A DNA stretch of 64,000 nt from Paenibacillus oralis (GTDB taxonomy: Bacteria; Bacillota; Bacilli; Paenibacillales; Paenibacillaceae), in the NCBI RefSeq assembly GCF_003863965.1, contig NZ_RRCN01000001.1, positions 5,352,304-5,416,303 of the forward strand. Direction: 5' to 3'. Shown one piece after another: positions 23,925-33,070 of this stretch. Position 1 is the first letter of the stretch. Each line of letters opens with the position of its first letter. A program made the translations under genes and the position numbers. Under the pieces are notes generated by a model. The model was not told where the DNA came from, searched no databases, and worked only from the letters and a program-made list of their open reading frames with translations.

Positions 23925-24809
23925 CTACCGCGCTTGCTGCCCCCATATTTGATCTACCCATTCCGGATGGTCGATAAACGGGTTGCGGTTGTGCTGGTAT
24001 TTTTCATAAATGACTTGATTCCGTCTTTTCTCGAAATCATCGACCGGGTCTTCTCGATGCCATTTTAAAAGCGTGGATAATTTGCCATGCTTGGGGGCTC
24101 TGCGGTTTGTGACTTGATCTACCGCATCCAGATCGATTTCACCGTTACCTTCGTACCTAGCATCCATGTACAGGATGATTCGGGCGATATCTCCTTTTAC
24201 TTCATCCCTAGGTTCCCAGGAATCGTTATCCCAGTAGGTGTCCGGAGCTTTTAGATATTTGGTGTTTGCCGCTTCGGTGATGTCGAAATCCAAATTACCT
24301 CTTGCGCTGTTGACGTCCTTATCCTCCGGCTTAAGGTTATGCAAATCCGTTCCGGGTCCAACTCTTGTGCCGAAATCACCATGGGATTTAGCCCAAACAT
24401 GTTCGCGGTTCCAGTTGCCGCCGCTGCCTTCGTGCTTCGTTTTGGGGACCGATCGCCCCTCATAAAGAAGAATTACGTTATCGGGATGGTTTGGATCCTG
24501 ATCCGTATCGCCTAACGCTTTCCAAATTTCTCCGTAGCTTAATTTATCTTGTTTGCTGATGATTTGATGAAGCTCCCGCTTTAGTTCTGTACCTGTTTTT
24601 CCGATGGCATCTTTGTAGTAGGTTTGATCCAAATTGGTATTCAATACCTTATAGGAGCCTTTATTTTCTTTAAGCTGCCGAACAGTCTGTGTTTTTGGGG
24701 CAACGTTTTGCGTTTGCGGTACACTGCCGTTTTGCGTCTTCATGTTGGTTCCGCATCCGGAAACAAGAACGGCCAAGCACAGAATGATGATTTTGGAGAT
24801 ATTTTTCAT
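23925..24809 (-). CDS. Secreted endonuclease I-family lipoprotein
   Basis: About 294 residues from the ATG at 24809 (RBS AAAGGGAG ten bases upstream; the TTG three codons earlier sits too close). A lipoprotein signal is clear: KIIILCLAVLVSGCG, with the lipobox Cys near residue 19. The mature part is endonuclease I/NucM-like, with GNWNREHVWAKSHGDFG (catalytic His and metal site), DLHNLKPEDKDVNSARGNLDFD and a C-terminal LLKWHREDPVDDFEKRRNQVIYEKYQHNRNPFIDHPEWVDQIW. It degrades nucleic acids outside the membrane, probably for nutrient recovery, like Bacillus YurI/BsnA-type enzymes. Confidence 0.88.
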   Translation of the reverse strand: MKNISKIIILCLAVLVSGCGTNMKTQNGSVPQTQNVAPKTQTVRQLKENKGSYKVLNTNLDQTYYKDAIGKTGTELKRELHQIISKQDKLSYGEIWKALGDTDQDPNHPDNVILLYEGRSVPKTKHEGSGGNWNREHVWAKSHGDFGTRVGPGTDLHNLKPEDKDVNSARGNLDFDITEAANTKYLKAPDTYWDNDSWEPRDEVKGDIARIILYMDARYEGNGEIDLDAVDQVTNRRAPKHGKLSTLLKWHREDPVDDFEKRRNQVIYEKYQHNRNPFIDHPEWVDQIWGQQAR

Positions 24810-24917
24810 GTTAAGCAAACTCCCTTTTTGTTTTGATTTGTACGATGACCAATTTGCCCATTCGCCTCGTTTATCATTACTGCATACGTTTGCAATTTCT
24901 GGTTCAATGGTTCAAAA

Positions 24918-24996
24918 GCGTATAAGGACAAAAAGTGCTCTATTTCTGTGCGAACGGGGAATGAGAGAAATAGGCGCTTAGAACGTCCTTATTTAT
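24918..24996 (-). repeat. Partial copy (C) of the dispersed intergenic repeat
   Basis: Read on the minus strand, the stretch contains AATAGAGCACTTTTTGTCCTTAT, matching the 25-base unit of copies A and B, plus a CTATTTCTCTC/GAGAAATAG-type dyad. Only one unit is present. The similarity is short, so this is less certain than copies A and B. Confidence 0.5.
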
Positions 24997-25465
24997 TTAA
25001 AGTAAAGTGATTTACATCATCCCTGCTATTCACCCGATGCAATAAAAATCGGCAGACAAGTCTTGATTTAGCTGGGTAAAGCAGCAATCCGTTGCCGGAG
25101 TTGACGCTGAAACATAGGCGGACAGTGTCTTTCCAAAATCGGGCAAGCAACTCGACCGCTTTGCTACGATTCTGCTTAAACATGGAAGCATGGAAGCGTC
25201 AACGATGAAGAGGGCGTCACGATCCGCCAAGGCCAGCGCATCTACCTTTTGCACCTTAGCCGTTTCGAGCAGTGGCACAAATCGACGCCAGGTGAGGGAG
25301 GGGGGCTAAAGGGTTCGTGTCTTGGTATCCCTGCCTGCTGCTTGCCTTTGCACGATTATCCCTTTCGTTAAGGAAGCAGGGGGTGAGGGCTAGGCAAGGG
25401 TTCCAAAAAAAGAGAGAAGAAAAAGAGAGGGGGAAAAATGAGGCGGTTCAGGTGAGATTTTCGGC
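24997..25465. other. Non-coding stretch without recognisable gene
   Basis: Short minus-strand frames (for example 25030-25278) could be remnants of a coding sequence: one reads VPLLETAKVQKVDALALADR. They have no RBS and match no family I know. A purine-rich run (about 25405-25440) lies before the transposase promoter. Confidence 0.4.
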
Positions 25466-25494
25466 TTGATAAGGGAACGTATGTTTGGTATAAT
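25466..25494 (+). promoter_or_regulatory. Promoter of the transposase-like gene
   Basis: TTGATA (25466-25471), 17-base spacer, extended -10 TGGTATAAT (TATAAT at 25489-25494). Unusually strong for a transposase gene. Confidence 0.7.
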
Positions 25495-25545
25495 AAAATA
25501 AATCGAACACACGTTTGTAATTTCTTGATTCGGGGGCGAGCGAAC

Positions 25546-26448
25546 ATGGAGGGCAATGCGGGAACGGAACTTCAATCATTCAGCAGCCGTTATAACAGCG
25601 AGCAGGCCTGCATGGAGGCGCTGATCGCGATGAAGTGGCCGAACGGCTTTGTCTGCCCGCGCTGCGCTCACACCCGGTGCAGTCGTCTGACTTCCCGGCA
25701 TATCCTCTTGTTCGAGTGCGGAAAGTGCAAGCATCAAACGTCGGCTTTGGTCGGCACGATTTTTGAACGAACGCATCTGCCCCTGCTCAAGTGGTTTAAA
25801 GCGCTGGAGTTGTTCCTACTCCCTGACGGCATCTCGGCGATGCGGCTGAGCCAGGTAATCCGGGTCACCTACAAAACCGCCTGGTTGATGCTACACAAAA
25901 TACGCCATGCCGTCGGGGAATTCGATGCCCGGGAGTTGCTCTGCGGAGACGTGAAGGTGAACAGCGATCTGTATGGGCGTAATCCGTCCCGGTGTCAGTT
26001 TCCGCATCCGTATGCCTCGGCAGTCGTAGCGGGATGCACGGTAACGGAATCGGGCGAGCCGGAGCAGGTCAAAATCCGCCTGGTGCCGCATAAGAGAGGA
26101 GACGGGAAAAGGGCAAACCGTCACGAACTCGCCGCGTTCATCAACGGGCATGTGGATGTCCGTACATCGGCGGTAGAGTCGTTCCCCCTAGCCTTTCGGC
26201 TGTATGCGCCCTTACGGAAAGTGGTGAGAGAGGCGTGGGAATCGCTGAAGAGTACGTATATAGCCTTGGGACTGAAGCATCTGCAGGCGTACCTGAACGA
26301 GTACACCGTACGCCGCCGTCTGCACCTGCCCGGAGCGGAAGAAACGATGCGGCAGAAATTGCTGCGCATGTGTGTGGCGATTCCGGCGATCCCTTATCGC
26401 CAGCTGATCGCACGCCAACCGAACCAGCCCCTTGCGGCTGCGGCCTGA
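25546..26448 (+). CDS. IS1595-type transposase with eroded catalytic residues
   Basis: About 300 residues from the ATG at 25546. An N-terminal zinc ribbon (CPRC at 37-40, CGKC at 58-61) and the following helical LVGTIFERTHLPLLKWFKALELFL match IS1595-family transposases. The expected first catalytic Asp (VEVDETY) is replaced: the region reads VKVNSDLYGR (136-145). The segment that should hold the second Asp and the HTN motif is missing or changed (VDVRTSAVESFPLAFR), although the later WESLKS and KHLQAYLNEY blocks remain. The frame is uninterrupted, and no terminal inverted repeats were spotted. It is either a decaying element or a domesticated DNA-binding protein. Confidence 0.75.
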   Translation: MEGNAGTELQSFSSRYNSEQACMEALIAMKWPNGFVCPRCAHTRCSRLTSRHILLFECGKCKHQTSALVGTIFERTHLPLLKWFKALELFLLPDGISAMRLSQVIRVTYKTAWLMLHKIRHAVGEFDARELLCGDVKVNSDLYGRNPSRCQFPHPYASAVVAGCTVTESGEPEQVKIRLVPHKRGDGKRANRHELAAFINGHVDVRTSAVESFPLAFRLYAPLRKVVREAWESLKSTYIALGLKHLQAYLNEYTVRRRLHLPGAEETMRQKLLRMCVAIPAIPYRQLIARQPNQPLAAAA

Positions 26449-26591
26449 TCGAGGCGCTGGAACGGTGGGGAATTTTGACGCAGATCAACTTAATGGGTAG
26501 GGGTTAGTATGAACAGTCGGGGCGTTGCTGCAAATGGAAGGGTTCAGGCTACAGCAAAATCACGGTCTTTTCGTTTCCCTCGCGTCTTGTC

Positions 26592-26651
26592 CTTGATCTA
26601 CTGTCTTGATCTACTGTCTTGATCTACTGTCTTGATCTACTGTCTTGATCT
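26592..26651 (+). repeat. 13-base minisatellite
   Basis: Four perfect head-to-tail copies of CTTGATCTACTGT plus a partial fifth. It lies in a non-coding, pyrimidine-rich stretch (26449-27120) where no gene is visible. Confidence 0.9.
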
Positions 26652-27124
26652 CTAGTCCGGTCTGTTTCACCTCCCCTAAACCTGATTCCTTCTCCTAAGC
26701 CCGTCTAAATTATCTCGAACCGATCTGCTTCTCCACCAAATATCTTCTTCTCCCGAGCTTGTCTGTTTCTCTGCTACCTGATCAAACGGGATAATCGTGC
26801 AAAGCGTCCGGACAGTGAGTGTTGATCTGCCGCCCAACCCACCGGTCTTCTCTGTCCTCAAGCTTCCAACGCCCTTCCGCGTTTCTTGCCACGATCGGTT
26901 TTGGACTTGACTTTACCAAACGAAGCGGTGTTTTTCTATTTTGCCAGCCGCCTATCTTAATTCTTTGAAAATCTTCAGTTCAAGGGCTCAAGCTGATTTT
27001 TGCTCTGCGAAAGTTGAGTTTTAACTTTTCGGGCATGGCAGAAAATGTAACGGTCACAAATACCCTTATTTACCTCAAATCGGCCTGGACGAGTAGAAGT
27101 CAGAGCCAGTCAGAGCCATTAAAG

Positions 27125-27149
27125 GACGCCGTCAGGCGTTTTCTTTTTA
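27125..27149 (+). terminator. Small terminator hairpin upstream of narG
   Basis: ACGCC-GTCA-GGCGT followed by TTTTCTTTTT. It lies upstream of the nar promoter region and probably insulates the operon. Confidence 0.65.
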
Positions 27150-27169
27150 GGGTTTTCACCTCCATACTA

Positions 27170-27213
27170 AGGGATTTCCCTGATGGGAAAATGGAGGTGC
27201 GCCGCTAGATAAT
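27170..27213 (+). promoter_or_regulatory. Candidate nar promoter with activator site
   Basis: TTTCCC-TGAT-GGGAAA (27175-27190), overlapping AGGGATTTCCCT (27170-27181), sits just ahead of a possible -10 GATAAT (27208-27213) with no good -35. This fits an activator-dependent promoter, for which NreC is the local candidate. No Fnr-type TGTGA-N6-TCACA box was found. Confidence 0.45.
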
Positions 27214-27290
27214 GGAGAGAGCAGAATGAATTCCATTGGATTCCCCGATCAAATGCATTCATTCGTGATGAAGGAGTGTGAATACTTCCT

Positions 27291-30200
27291 ATGAAAAGAA
27301 GATCAGGACTTACCTTCTTCAAGAAGGCGGAATCTATTTCGGGAAACTGGTCGAAAGTTGAAGAGAAAAGCAGGGAATGGGAGAACATGTACCGCGGCCG
27401 CTGGTCGCATGACAAAGTGGTGCGGACGACGCATGGCGTGAACTGCACCGGCTCCTGCAGTTGGAAGGTGTTCGTGAAAAACGGCATCATCACTTGGGAA
27501 AACCAGCAAATCGATTACCCGTCCTGCGGGCCGGACATGCCGGAGTTCGAACCGCGCGGTTGCCCGCGGGGCGCTTCGTTCTCGTGGTACGAATACAGCC
27601 CGCTGCGCGTGAAATATCCTTATATGCGCGGCCGCTTGCTGCGGCTGTGGAGAGAGGCGCTGGCGCAGCACAACGACAACCCGGTGGAGGCATGGGCCAG
27701 CATCGTGGAAAATCCGGAAGCCGCCAAGTCCTATAAACAGGCCCGCGGCAAAGGCGGCCATGTGCGCGTGACCTGGGAGGAAGCTACCCGTCTTATAGGC
27801 GCGCAGCTCATTTATACCATTAAAAAATATGGACCCGACCGGATCGCCGGCTTTACGCCGATTCCGGCCATGTCGATGATCAGCTACGCTTCGGGTGCGC
27901 GGTTTATTTCCTTGTTGGGCGGCGAAATGCTCAGCTTCTATGACTGGTACGCCGATTTGCCGCCGGCTTCGCCGCAAATTTGGGGCGAGCAAACCGATGT
28001 GCCGGAATCATCCGATTGGTACAATGCCGGTTACCTCATCATGTGGGGCTCCAATGTGCCGCTGACGCGGACGCCGGACGCCCATTTTATGACAGAGGTT
28101 CGTTATAAAGGGACCAAAGTGGTGTCCGTGGCACCGGACCATGCGGAAAACGTCAAGTTTGCCGACAACTGGCTGGCTCCCCATCCGGGAACCGACGCGG
28201 CGGTCGCGCAGGCGATGACGCATGTCATTTTGGACGAGTTTTACGTACAGCGGCAGGAGCCGATGTTCCTGAACTATGCCAAGCAGTACACGGATATGCC
28301 GTTTCTGATTTTGCTTGATTCGCATGAAGGCAAATACAAAGCCGGCCGTTTTTTGCGGGCAAGCGATCTCGGACAACAGGCGGAACACGCCGAGTGGAAG
28401 CCCGTCATCTTCGACGAGGCCGCCGGCGAACTGACCGTTCCGAACGGAACGATGGGGCAGCGTTGGGAAAAAGACGTGAAGTGGAACCTGATTCTCGAAC
28501 GCGAGGACGGCACGGTCATCAAACCGGCGCTTTCGGTTGAGGATCACGGCGCGGAGTGGACGGAAATCGTGTTCCCTTATTTCGATGCCGCCGGCAACGG
28601 CACGTTTACCCGCTCGATTCCGGCCAAAACGGTTACCCTGGCCGACGGATCGACCCGGCTTGCCGCAACCGTTTACGACCTGATGCTCAGCCAATACGGT
28701 GTAAACCGGCAGGGCGCCGCGCATACGGCTGGCGGATACGATGATGCAAGCTCGCATTACTCCCCGGCCTGGCAGGAAAAAGTCACCGGCGTCAAAGCCT
28801 CGCTCATCGTGCAAATCGCCCGTGAGTTTGCGCAAAACGCGCTGGATACCGGCGGCCGCTCGATGATCATCATGGGCGCGGGCATCAATCACTGGTTTAA
28901 CAGCGATACGATTTACCGCTCCATTCTAAATCTGGTGATGCTGACGGCTTCGCAGGGCGTTAACGGCGGCGGCTGGGCGCACTACGTCGGCCAGGAGAAA
29001 TGCCGGCCGATTGAGGGATGGTCATCGATCGCTTTTGCCCGCGACTGGCAAGCTCCGCCGCGGTTGCAAAACGCGACCTCGTTTTTCTATTTCGCCACCG
29101 ACCAATGGAAATACGAGGAGATGAGCGCCGACTCGCTTAAATCGCCGACGGGCGGGGACATTCCGTACCGCCATCCGGCGGATTACAACGTGCTGGCTGC
29201 CCGGCTCGGCTGGCTGCCGTCGTACCCGCAGTTCAACAAAAGCAGTCTGGCGTTTGCCGCGGAAGCGGCCGCCAAAGGCCAAACGGATAACGCCGACATC
29301 ATTAAGCATGCTTATGAGCAGATCGTCTCGGGCGAAACGAAGTTTGCGGTAGAAGACCCGGATGCGCCGGAGAACTTCCCGCGTTCCCTGTTCGTATGGC
29401 GCTCCAATCTCATTTCCAGCTCGGCCAAAGGCCAGGAATTTTTCATGAAACATTTGCTGGGGACGCATAACGGGCTGTTGTCAACGCCAAACGAGGAGGA
29501 GAAGCCGGAAGAAATCGTCTGGCGCGACGAGGTGGAAGGCAAGCTGGACCTGCTTGTGTCCCTTGACTTCCGCATGACCGCGACGCCGATGTACGCGGAT
29601 ATCGTATTGCCGGCGGCGACGTGGTACGAGAAGGTCGACATTTCCTCGACCGACATGCACCCGTTCGTGCATCCGTTTAATCCGGCCATCGATCCGCTGT
29701 GGGAATCGCGCTCCGACTGGGATATTTACCGCACGCTGGCCGGCGTGGTGTCGGAGATGGCCAAAGAGCATCTGCCCGGGGTGTATAAAGACCTCGTGTC
29801 CTCACCGCTCGGCCATGATTCGATGAGTGAAATCGCCCAGCCATACGGCGAGGTGAAGGACTGGAAGCGCGGAGAAACTGCGCCTGTCCTTGGCAAAACG
29901 ATGCCAAGCTTCGCCGTGGTCGAACGCGATTATACGAAAATTTACGATAAGTACGTAACGCTTGGGCCGAATCTGGAAACCGGCAAGGTTGGCGCGCACG
30001 GAGTATCCTTCCCGGTAAAGGAAGAGTACGAAGAACTTAAGTCTATCAATGGCACTTATTTCGACGAGACGATCAAAAACGGCCGGCCGAAGCTGCATAC
30101 GGCGAGACATGCGGCCAATGCCGTGCTGCATCTGTCCTCGGCCACCAACGGGAAAGTTTCGCAGCGGGCTTGGGAATCCGCCGAACAGGAACACGGTGTA

Positions 30201-30968
30201 GAGCTTAAGGATATTTCCGCCGACCGCGCCGCCGAACGGATCACCTTCGCGAACATTACCGCCCAGCCGCGCGAGGTTATCCCAACGCCGGTGTTCACTG
30301 GCTCCAATAAATCGGGGCGGCGGTATTCGCCGTTTACGACCAATATCGAACGCCTCGTGCCGTTCCGTACGTTGACCGGACGCCAGCATTTTTATCTGGA
30401 TCACGAGATTTTCCTGCAATTCGGCGAAGCGCTGCCGGTTTACAAGCCAACGCTGCCGCCGATGGTGTTCGGCCCCCGCGACAAGCAGATCGCCGGAGGC
30501 AAAGACACCCTGGTGCTGCGGTACATGACGCCGCACGGCAAATGGAACATCCACAGCACCTATCAGGATAATTTGCACATGTTGACTTTGTTCCGCGGCG
30601 GTCCAACCGTATGGATCAGCCGGGAGGATGCCGAGCAGCATCAAATTAACGATAACGATTGGCTGGAGATATACAACCGTAACGGCGTCGTGACGGCGAG
30701 AGCGGTGGTCAGCCATCGCATGCCGAAAGGCGCGATGTTCATGTACCATGCCCAGGATAAACACATCAACGTGCCGGGCTCGGAAATCACCAAGGAGCGG
30801 GGCGGCAGCCACAACGCGCCTACGCGCATTCATTTGAAGCCGACGCAGCTTGTCGGAGGTTATGCTCAGCTCAGCTACGGCTTCAACTATTACGGACCGA
30901 TCGGCAACCAGCGGGATGTGTACGTTGCCGTGCGCAAACTGAAGGAGGTCGACTGGCTTGAAGATTAA
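27291..30968 (+). CDS. narG: Respiratory nitrate reductase alpha subunit
   Basis: A 1225-residue molybdoenzyme catalytic subunit that reduces nitrate to nitrite on the inner face of the membrane. The FS0 [4Fe-4S] ligands are His48, Cys52, Cys56 and Cys91 (HGVNCTGSC and RGCPRG), at almost the same positions as in E. coli. Asp222 (YADLPPASP) is the expected Mo ligand. GAGINHWFNSDTIYR and the C-terminal molydopterin-dinucleotide domain (GPTVWISREDAEQHQINDNDW) are present. No twin-arginine signal, as usual for the NarG type. The RBS (AAGGAG) is 14 bases from the ATG, which is long. First gene of narGHJI. Confidence 0.97.
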   Translation: MKRRSGLTFFKKAESISGNWSKVEEKSREWENMYRGRWSHDKVVRTTHGVNCTGSCSWKVFVKNGIITWENQQIDYPSCGPDMPEFEPRGCPRGASFSWYEYSPLRVKYPYMRGRLLRLWREALAQHNDNPVEAWASIVENPEAAKSYKQARGKGGHVRVTWEEATRLIGAQLIYTIKKYGPDRIAGFTPIPAMSMISYASGARFISLLGGEMLSFYDWYADLPPASPQIWGEQTDVPESSDWYNAGYLIMWGSNVPLTRTPDAHFMTEVRYKGTKVVSVAPDHAENVKFADNWLAPHPGTDAAVAQAMTHVILDEFYVQRQEPMFLNYAKQYTDMPFLILLDSHEGKYKAGRFLRASDLGQQAEHAEWKPVIFDEAAGELTVPNGTMGQRWEKDVKWNLILEREDGTVIKPALSVEDHGAEWTEIVFPYFDAAGNGTFTRSIPAKTVTLADGSTRLAATVYDLMLSQYGVNRQGAAHTAGGYDDASSHYSPAWQEKVTGVKASLIVQIAREFAQNALDTGGRSMIIMGAGINHWFNSDTIYRSILNLVMLTASQGVNGGGWAHYVGQEKCRPIEGWSSIAFARDWQAPPRLQNATSFFYFATDQWKYEEMSADSLKSPTGGDIPYRHPADYNVLAARLGWLPSYPQFNKSSLAFAAEAAAKGQTDNADIIKHAYEQIVSGETKFAVEDPDAPENFPRSLFVWRSNLISSSAKGQEFFMKHLLGTHNGLLSTPNEEEKPEEIVWRDEVEGKLDLLVSLDFRMTATPMYADIVLPAATWYEKVDISSTDMHPFVHPFNPAIDPLWESRSDWDIYRTLAGVVSEMAKEHLPGVYKDLVSSPLGHDSMSEIAQPYGEVKDWKRGETAPVLGKTMPSFAVVERDYTKIYDKYVTLGPNLETGKVGAHGVSFPVKEEYEELKSINGTYFDETIKNGRPKLHTARHAANAVLHLSSATNGKVSQRAWESAEQEHGVELKDISADRAAERITFANITAQPREVIPTPVFTGSNKSGRRYSPFTTNIERLVPFRTLTGRQHFYLDHEIFLQFGEALPVYKPTLPPMVFGPRDKQIAGGKDTLVLRYMTPHGKWNIHSTYQDNLHMLTLFRGGPTVWISREDAEQHQINDNDWLEIYNRNGVVTARAVVSHRMPKGAMFMYHAQDKHINVPGSEITKERGGSHNAPTRIHLKPTQLVGGYAQLSYGFNYYGPIGNQRDVYVAVRKLKEVDWLED

Positions 30969-32499
30969 AGCGCAAATTGCCATGGTGCTGAACCTGGACA
31001 AATGTATCGGCTGCCATACGTGCAGCGTTACCTGCAAAAGCACCTGGACGAACCGTGAAGGCGCCGAATATGTGTGGTTCAACAACGTGGAGACGAAGCC
31101 GGGCATCGGTTATCCGAAGCGCTGGGAGGACCAGGAGCATTACAAGGGCGGCTGGACGCTGCGTAAAGGCAAGTTGGAGCTGAAGTCCGGCAGCAAGCTG
31201 TCCAAAATCGCCCTGGGCAAAATTTTCTACAACCCGGATATGCCGGAAATGAAAGATTACTATGAGCCGTGGACATACGATTACGAGAAGCTGACGAATT
31301 CCGGAGAGAAAAAGCATCAGCCCACAGCGCGTCCGAAATCCGTCCTCACCGGCGAGACGATGGAGCCGAACTGGGGGCCAAACTGGGAAGACGATCTGGC
31401 CGGCGGACATATTACCGGTCCGCGAGACCCCAACATCGAAAAGATCGAAGAGGAGATCAAATTCAACTTCGAGCAATCGTTTATGATGTATCTGCCGCGG
31501 CTGTGCGAGCACTGCCTGAACCCGAGCTGTGTGGCGTCCTGCCCGTCGGGAGCTATCTATAAACGCGATGAGGACGGTATCGTCCTCGTCGACCAGGAGG
31601 CCTGCCGGGGTTGGCGTTACTGTATGACCGGCTGTCCTTACAAGAAGGTCTACTTCAACTGGAAAACAAACAAGGCGGAAAAATGCACCTTCTGTTTCCC
31701 GAGAATCGAAGCGGGCTTGCCGACGGTTTGCTCGGAAACGTGCAGCGGACGCATCCGCTACCTGGGCGTGCTGCTGTACGATGCGGACCGCGTGCAGGAA
31801 GCGGCCTCCACGGCAAATGAGCAGGATTTGTACGAGGCGCAGCTCGGGCTGTTCCTTGATCCGCATGATCCGGAAGTGATCAAGCAAGCCCGTAAAGACG
31901 GCTTGTCCGAAGAATGGATCGAAGCCGCGCAGCAGTCGCCGGTTTATAAGCTGGCGATCGAATACAAGCTGGCGTTTCCGCTCCATCCGGAATACCGTAC
32001 CTTGCCGATGGTCTGGTACGTGCCACCGCTTAGCCCGATCATGAGCCATTTCGAGGGCAAAGATTCGATCCAGAATCCGGACCTGATTTTCCCGGCGATC
32101 GAAGAGATGAGAACACCGGTGCAATATCTGGCCAATCTGTTGACTGCCGGGGATACGGCCACGGTCAAAATCGCCTTGCAGCGTATGGCAATGATGCGCT
32201 CGTATCAGCGGGCGCAGTTCTCGAAGCAGCCGTTTGACGAAAGCCGCCTGGCCCGGGTCGGACTCACCGCCCGGCAGATCGAAGAGATGTACCGGCTGCT
32301 GGCGATCGCCAAATACGAGGACCGCTTCGTCATTCCGACCTCACATAAGGAAGGTTACATGGACCCGTACCGCGCCCAGGGCTCGGAAGGTTTCGGCATG
32401 AATTGCGACGGCTGCGGTCCGGCCGTTCCGGCGAACTCCGGAAAAAGCGGCAGGGAGCTGTACGAACAAAACTTTTACGGGGGGATCTGGCGTGATTGA
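30958..32499 (+). CDS. narH: Respiratory nitrate reductase beta subunit
   Basis: A 513-residue iron-sulfur protein. Four cysteine clusters are intact: Cys16/19/22/26, Cys183/186/191/195, Cys216/222/226 with Trp219 (the [3Fe-4S] site), and Cys243/246/258/262. It carries electrons from NarI haems to NarG. The TTG start at 30958 overlaps the end of narG by 11 bases; GAAGGAGGT lies nine bases upstream and the protein then begins MKIKAQIAMVLNLDKC as in homologues. Membrane-associated in the NarGHI complex. Confidence 0.97.
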   Translation: MKIKAQIAMVLNLDKCIGCHTCSVTCKSTWTNREGAEYVWFNNVETKPGIGYPKRWEDQEHYKGGWTLRKGKLELKSGSKLSKIALGKIFYNPDMPEMKDYYEPWTYDYEKLTNSGEKKHQPTARPKSVLTGETMEPNWGPNWEDDLAGGHITGPRDPNIEKIEEEIKFNFEQSFMMYLPRLCEHCLNPSCVASCPSGAIYKRDEDGIVLVDQEACRGWRYCMTGCPYKKVYFNWKTNKAEKCTFCFPRIEAGLPTVCSETCSGRIRYLGVLLYDADRVQEAASTANEQDLYEAQLGLFLDPHDPEVIKQARKDGLSEEWIEAAQQSPVYKLAIEYKLAFPLHPEYRTLPMVWYVPPLSPIMSHFEGKDSIQNPDLIFPAIEEMRTPVQYLANLLTAGDTATVKIALQRMAMMRSYQRAQFSKQPFDESRLARVGLTARQIEEMYRLLAIAKYEDRFVIPTSHKEGYMDPYRAQGSEGFGMNCDGCGPAVPANSGKSGRELYEQNFYGGIWRD

Positions 32500-33070
32500 T
32501 CTGGCAAAATTGCAGGAGCATAGAGAGCTGTTTGGCTTTTTTGCCGGACAGTTGGCCTATCCCGACAAACAAACCTTCTCGCAGATCCTCGAGAGCGGGG
32601 ATGAGGTTTTGCCGCCTTCTATCATGGAACCGGTGATGAAATACCGGGAAGAGCTGCTTCAGCTCAGCATGGACGAGATCGAGGAGCGTTACGTGGGGAC
32701 TTTTGATTTCGAGAAAACCTCAACGCTGTATATGACCTTTTCCAAATACGAGGATTCCAAAGAACGCGGGCAGATGTTGACCACGCTCAAAACGATTTAT
32801 GAAATGTTTGGGCTGGAAATGGCAGACCGGGAATTGCCGGATTATTTGCCGCTGATGCTGGAGTTTCTGTACGCGGCCGATTGGCTGGACCATCCGCGAG
32901 GCGAGGTGGGCATGCATACGGTCATCACGGTGCTGGAGGACGGAACGTATCAATTGATGAAATCGTTGGAAAAGCATAAGAGTCCCTATTATCATCTCAT
33001 CAAGGCGCTGAGAGAAACATTTAAGCTGTGCCTTCTGCAGCAGGAGGTGATAGCACATGAATCTGATTAA
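32492..33070 (+). CDS. narJ: Nitrate reductase assembly chaperone
   Basis: A 192-residue all-alpha protein of the NarJ/TorD family. It begins IDLAKLQEHRELFGFFAGQLAYPDKQTF and contains DYLPLMLEFLYAAD, a hallmark of NarJ. It binds apo-NarG, helps Mo-cofactor insertion and is not part of the final enzyme. GTG start overlapping the narH stop by eight bases with GGGGG upstream; its own end overlaps the narI start. Confidence 0.93.
   Translation: MIDLAKLQEHRELFGFFAGQLAYPDKQTFSQILESGDEVLPPSIMEPVMKYREELLQLSMDEIEERYVGTFDFEKTSTLYMTFSKYEDSKERGQMLTTLKTIYEMFGLEMADRELPDYLPLMLEFLYAADWLDHPRGEVGMHTVITVLEDGTYQLMKSLEKHKSPYYHLIKALRETFKLCLLQQEVIAHESD

Noticed and set aside
25030..25278. Minus-strand frames that might be a transposase or enzyme remnant
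   Set aside because: No recognisable domain and no RBS; too short to support a pseudogene call.
27046..27058. TGTAACGGTCACA as an Fnr site upstream of narG
   Set aside because: The spacing between half-sites is three bases instead of six and one half deviates from consensus.
29802..32124. Long minus-strand frames (29802-31106 and 30883-32124) under narG and narH
   Set aside because: Antisense to nitrate reductase genes with conserved cofactor ligands; no RBS or family resemblance.
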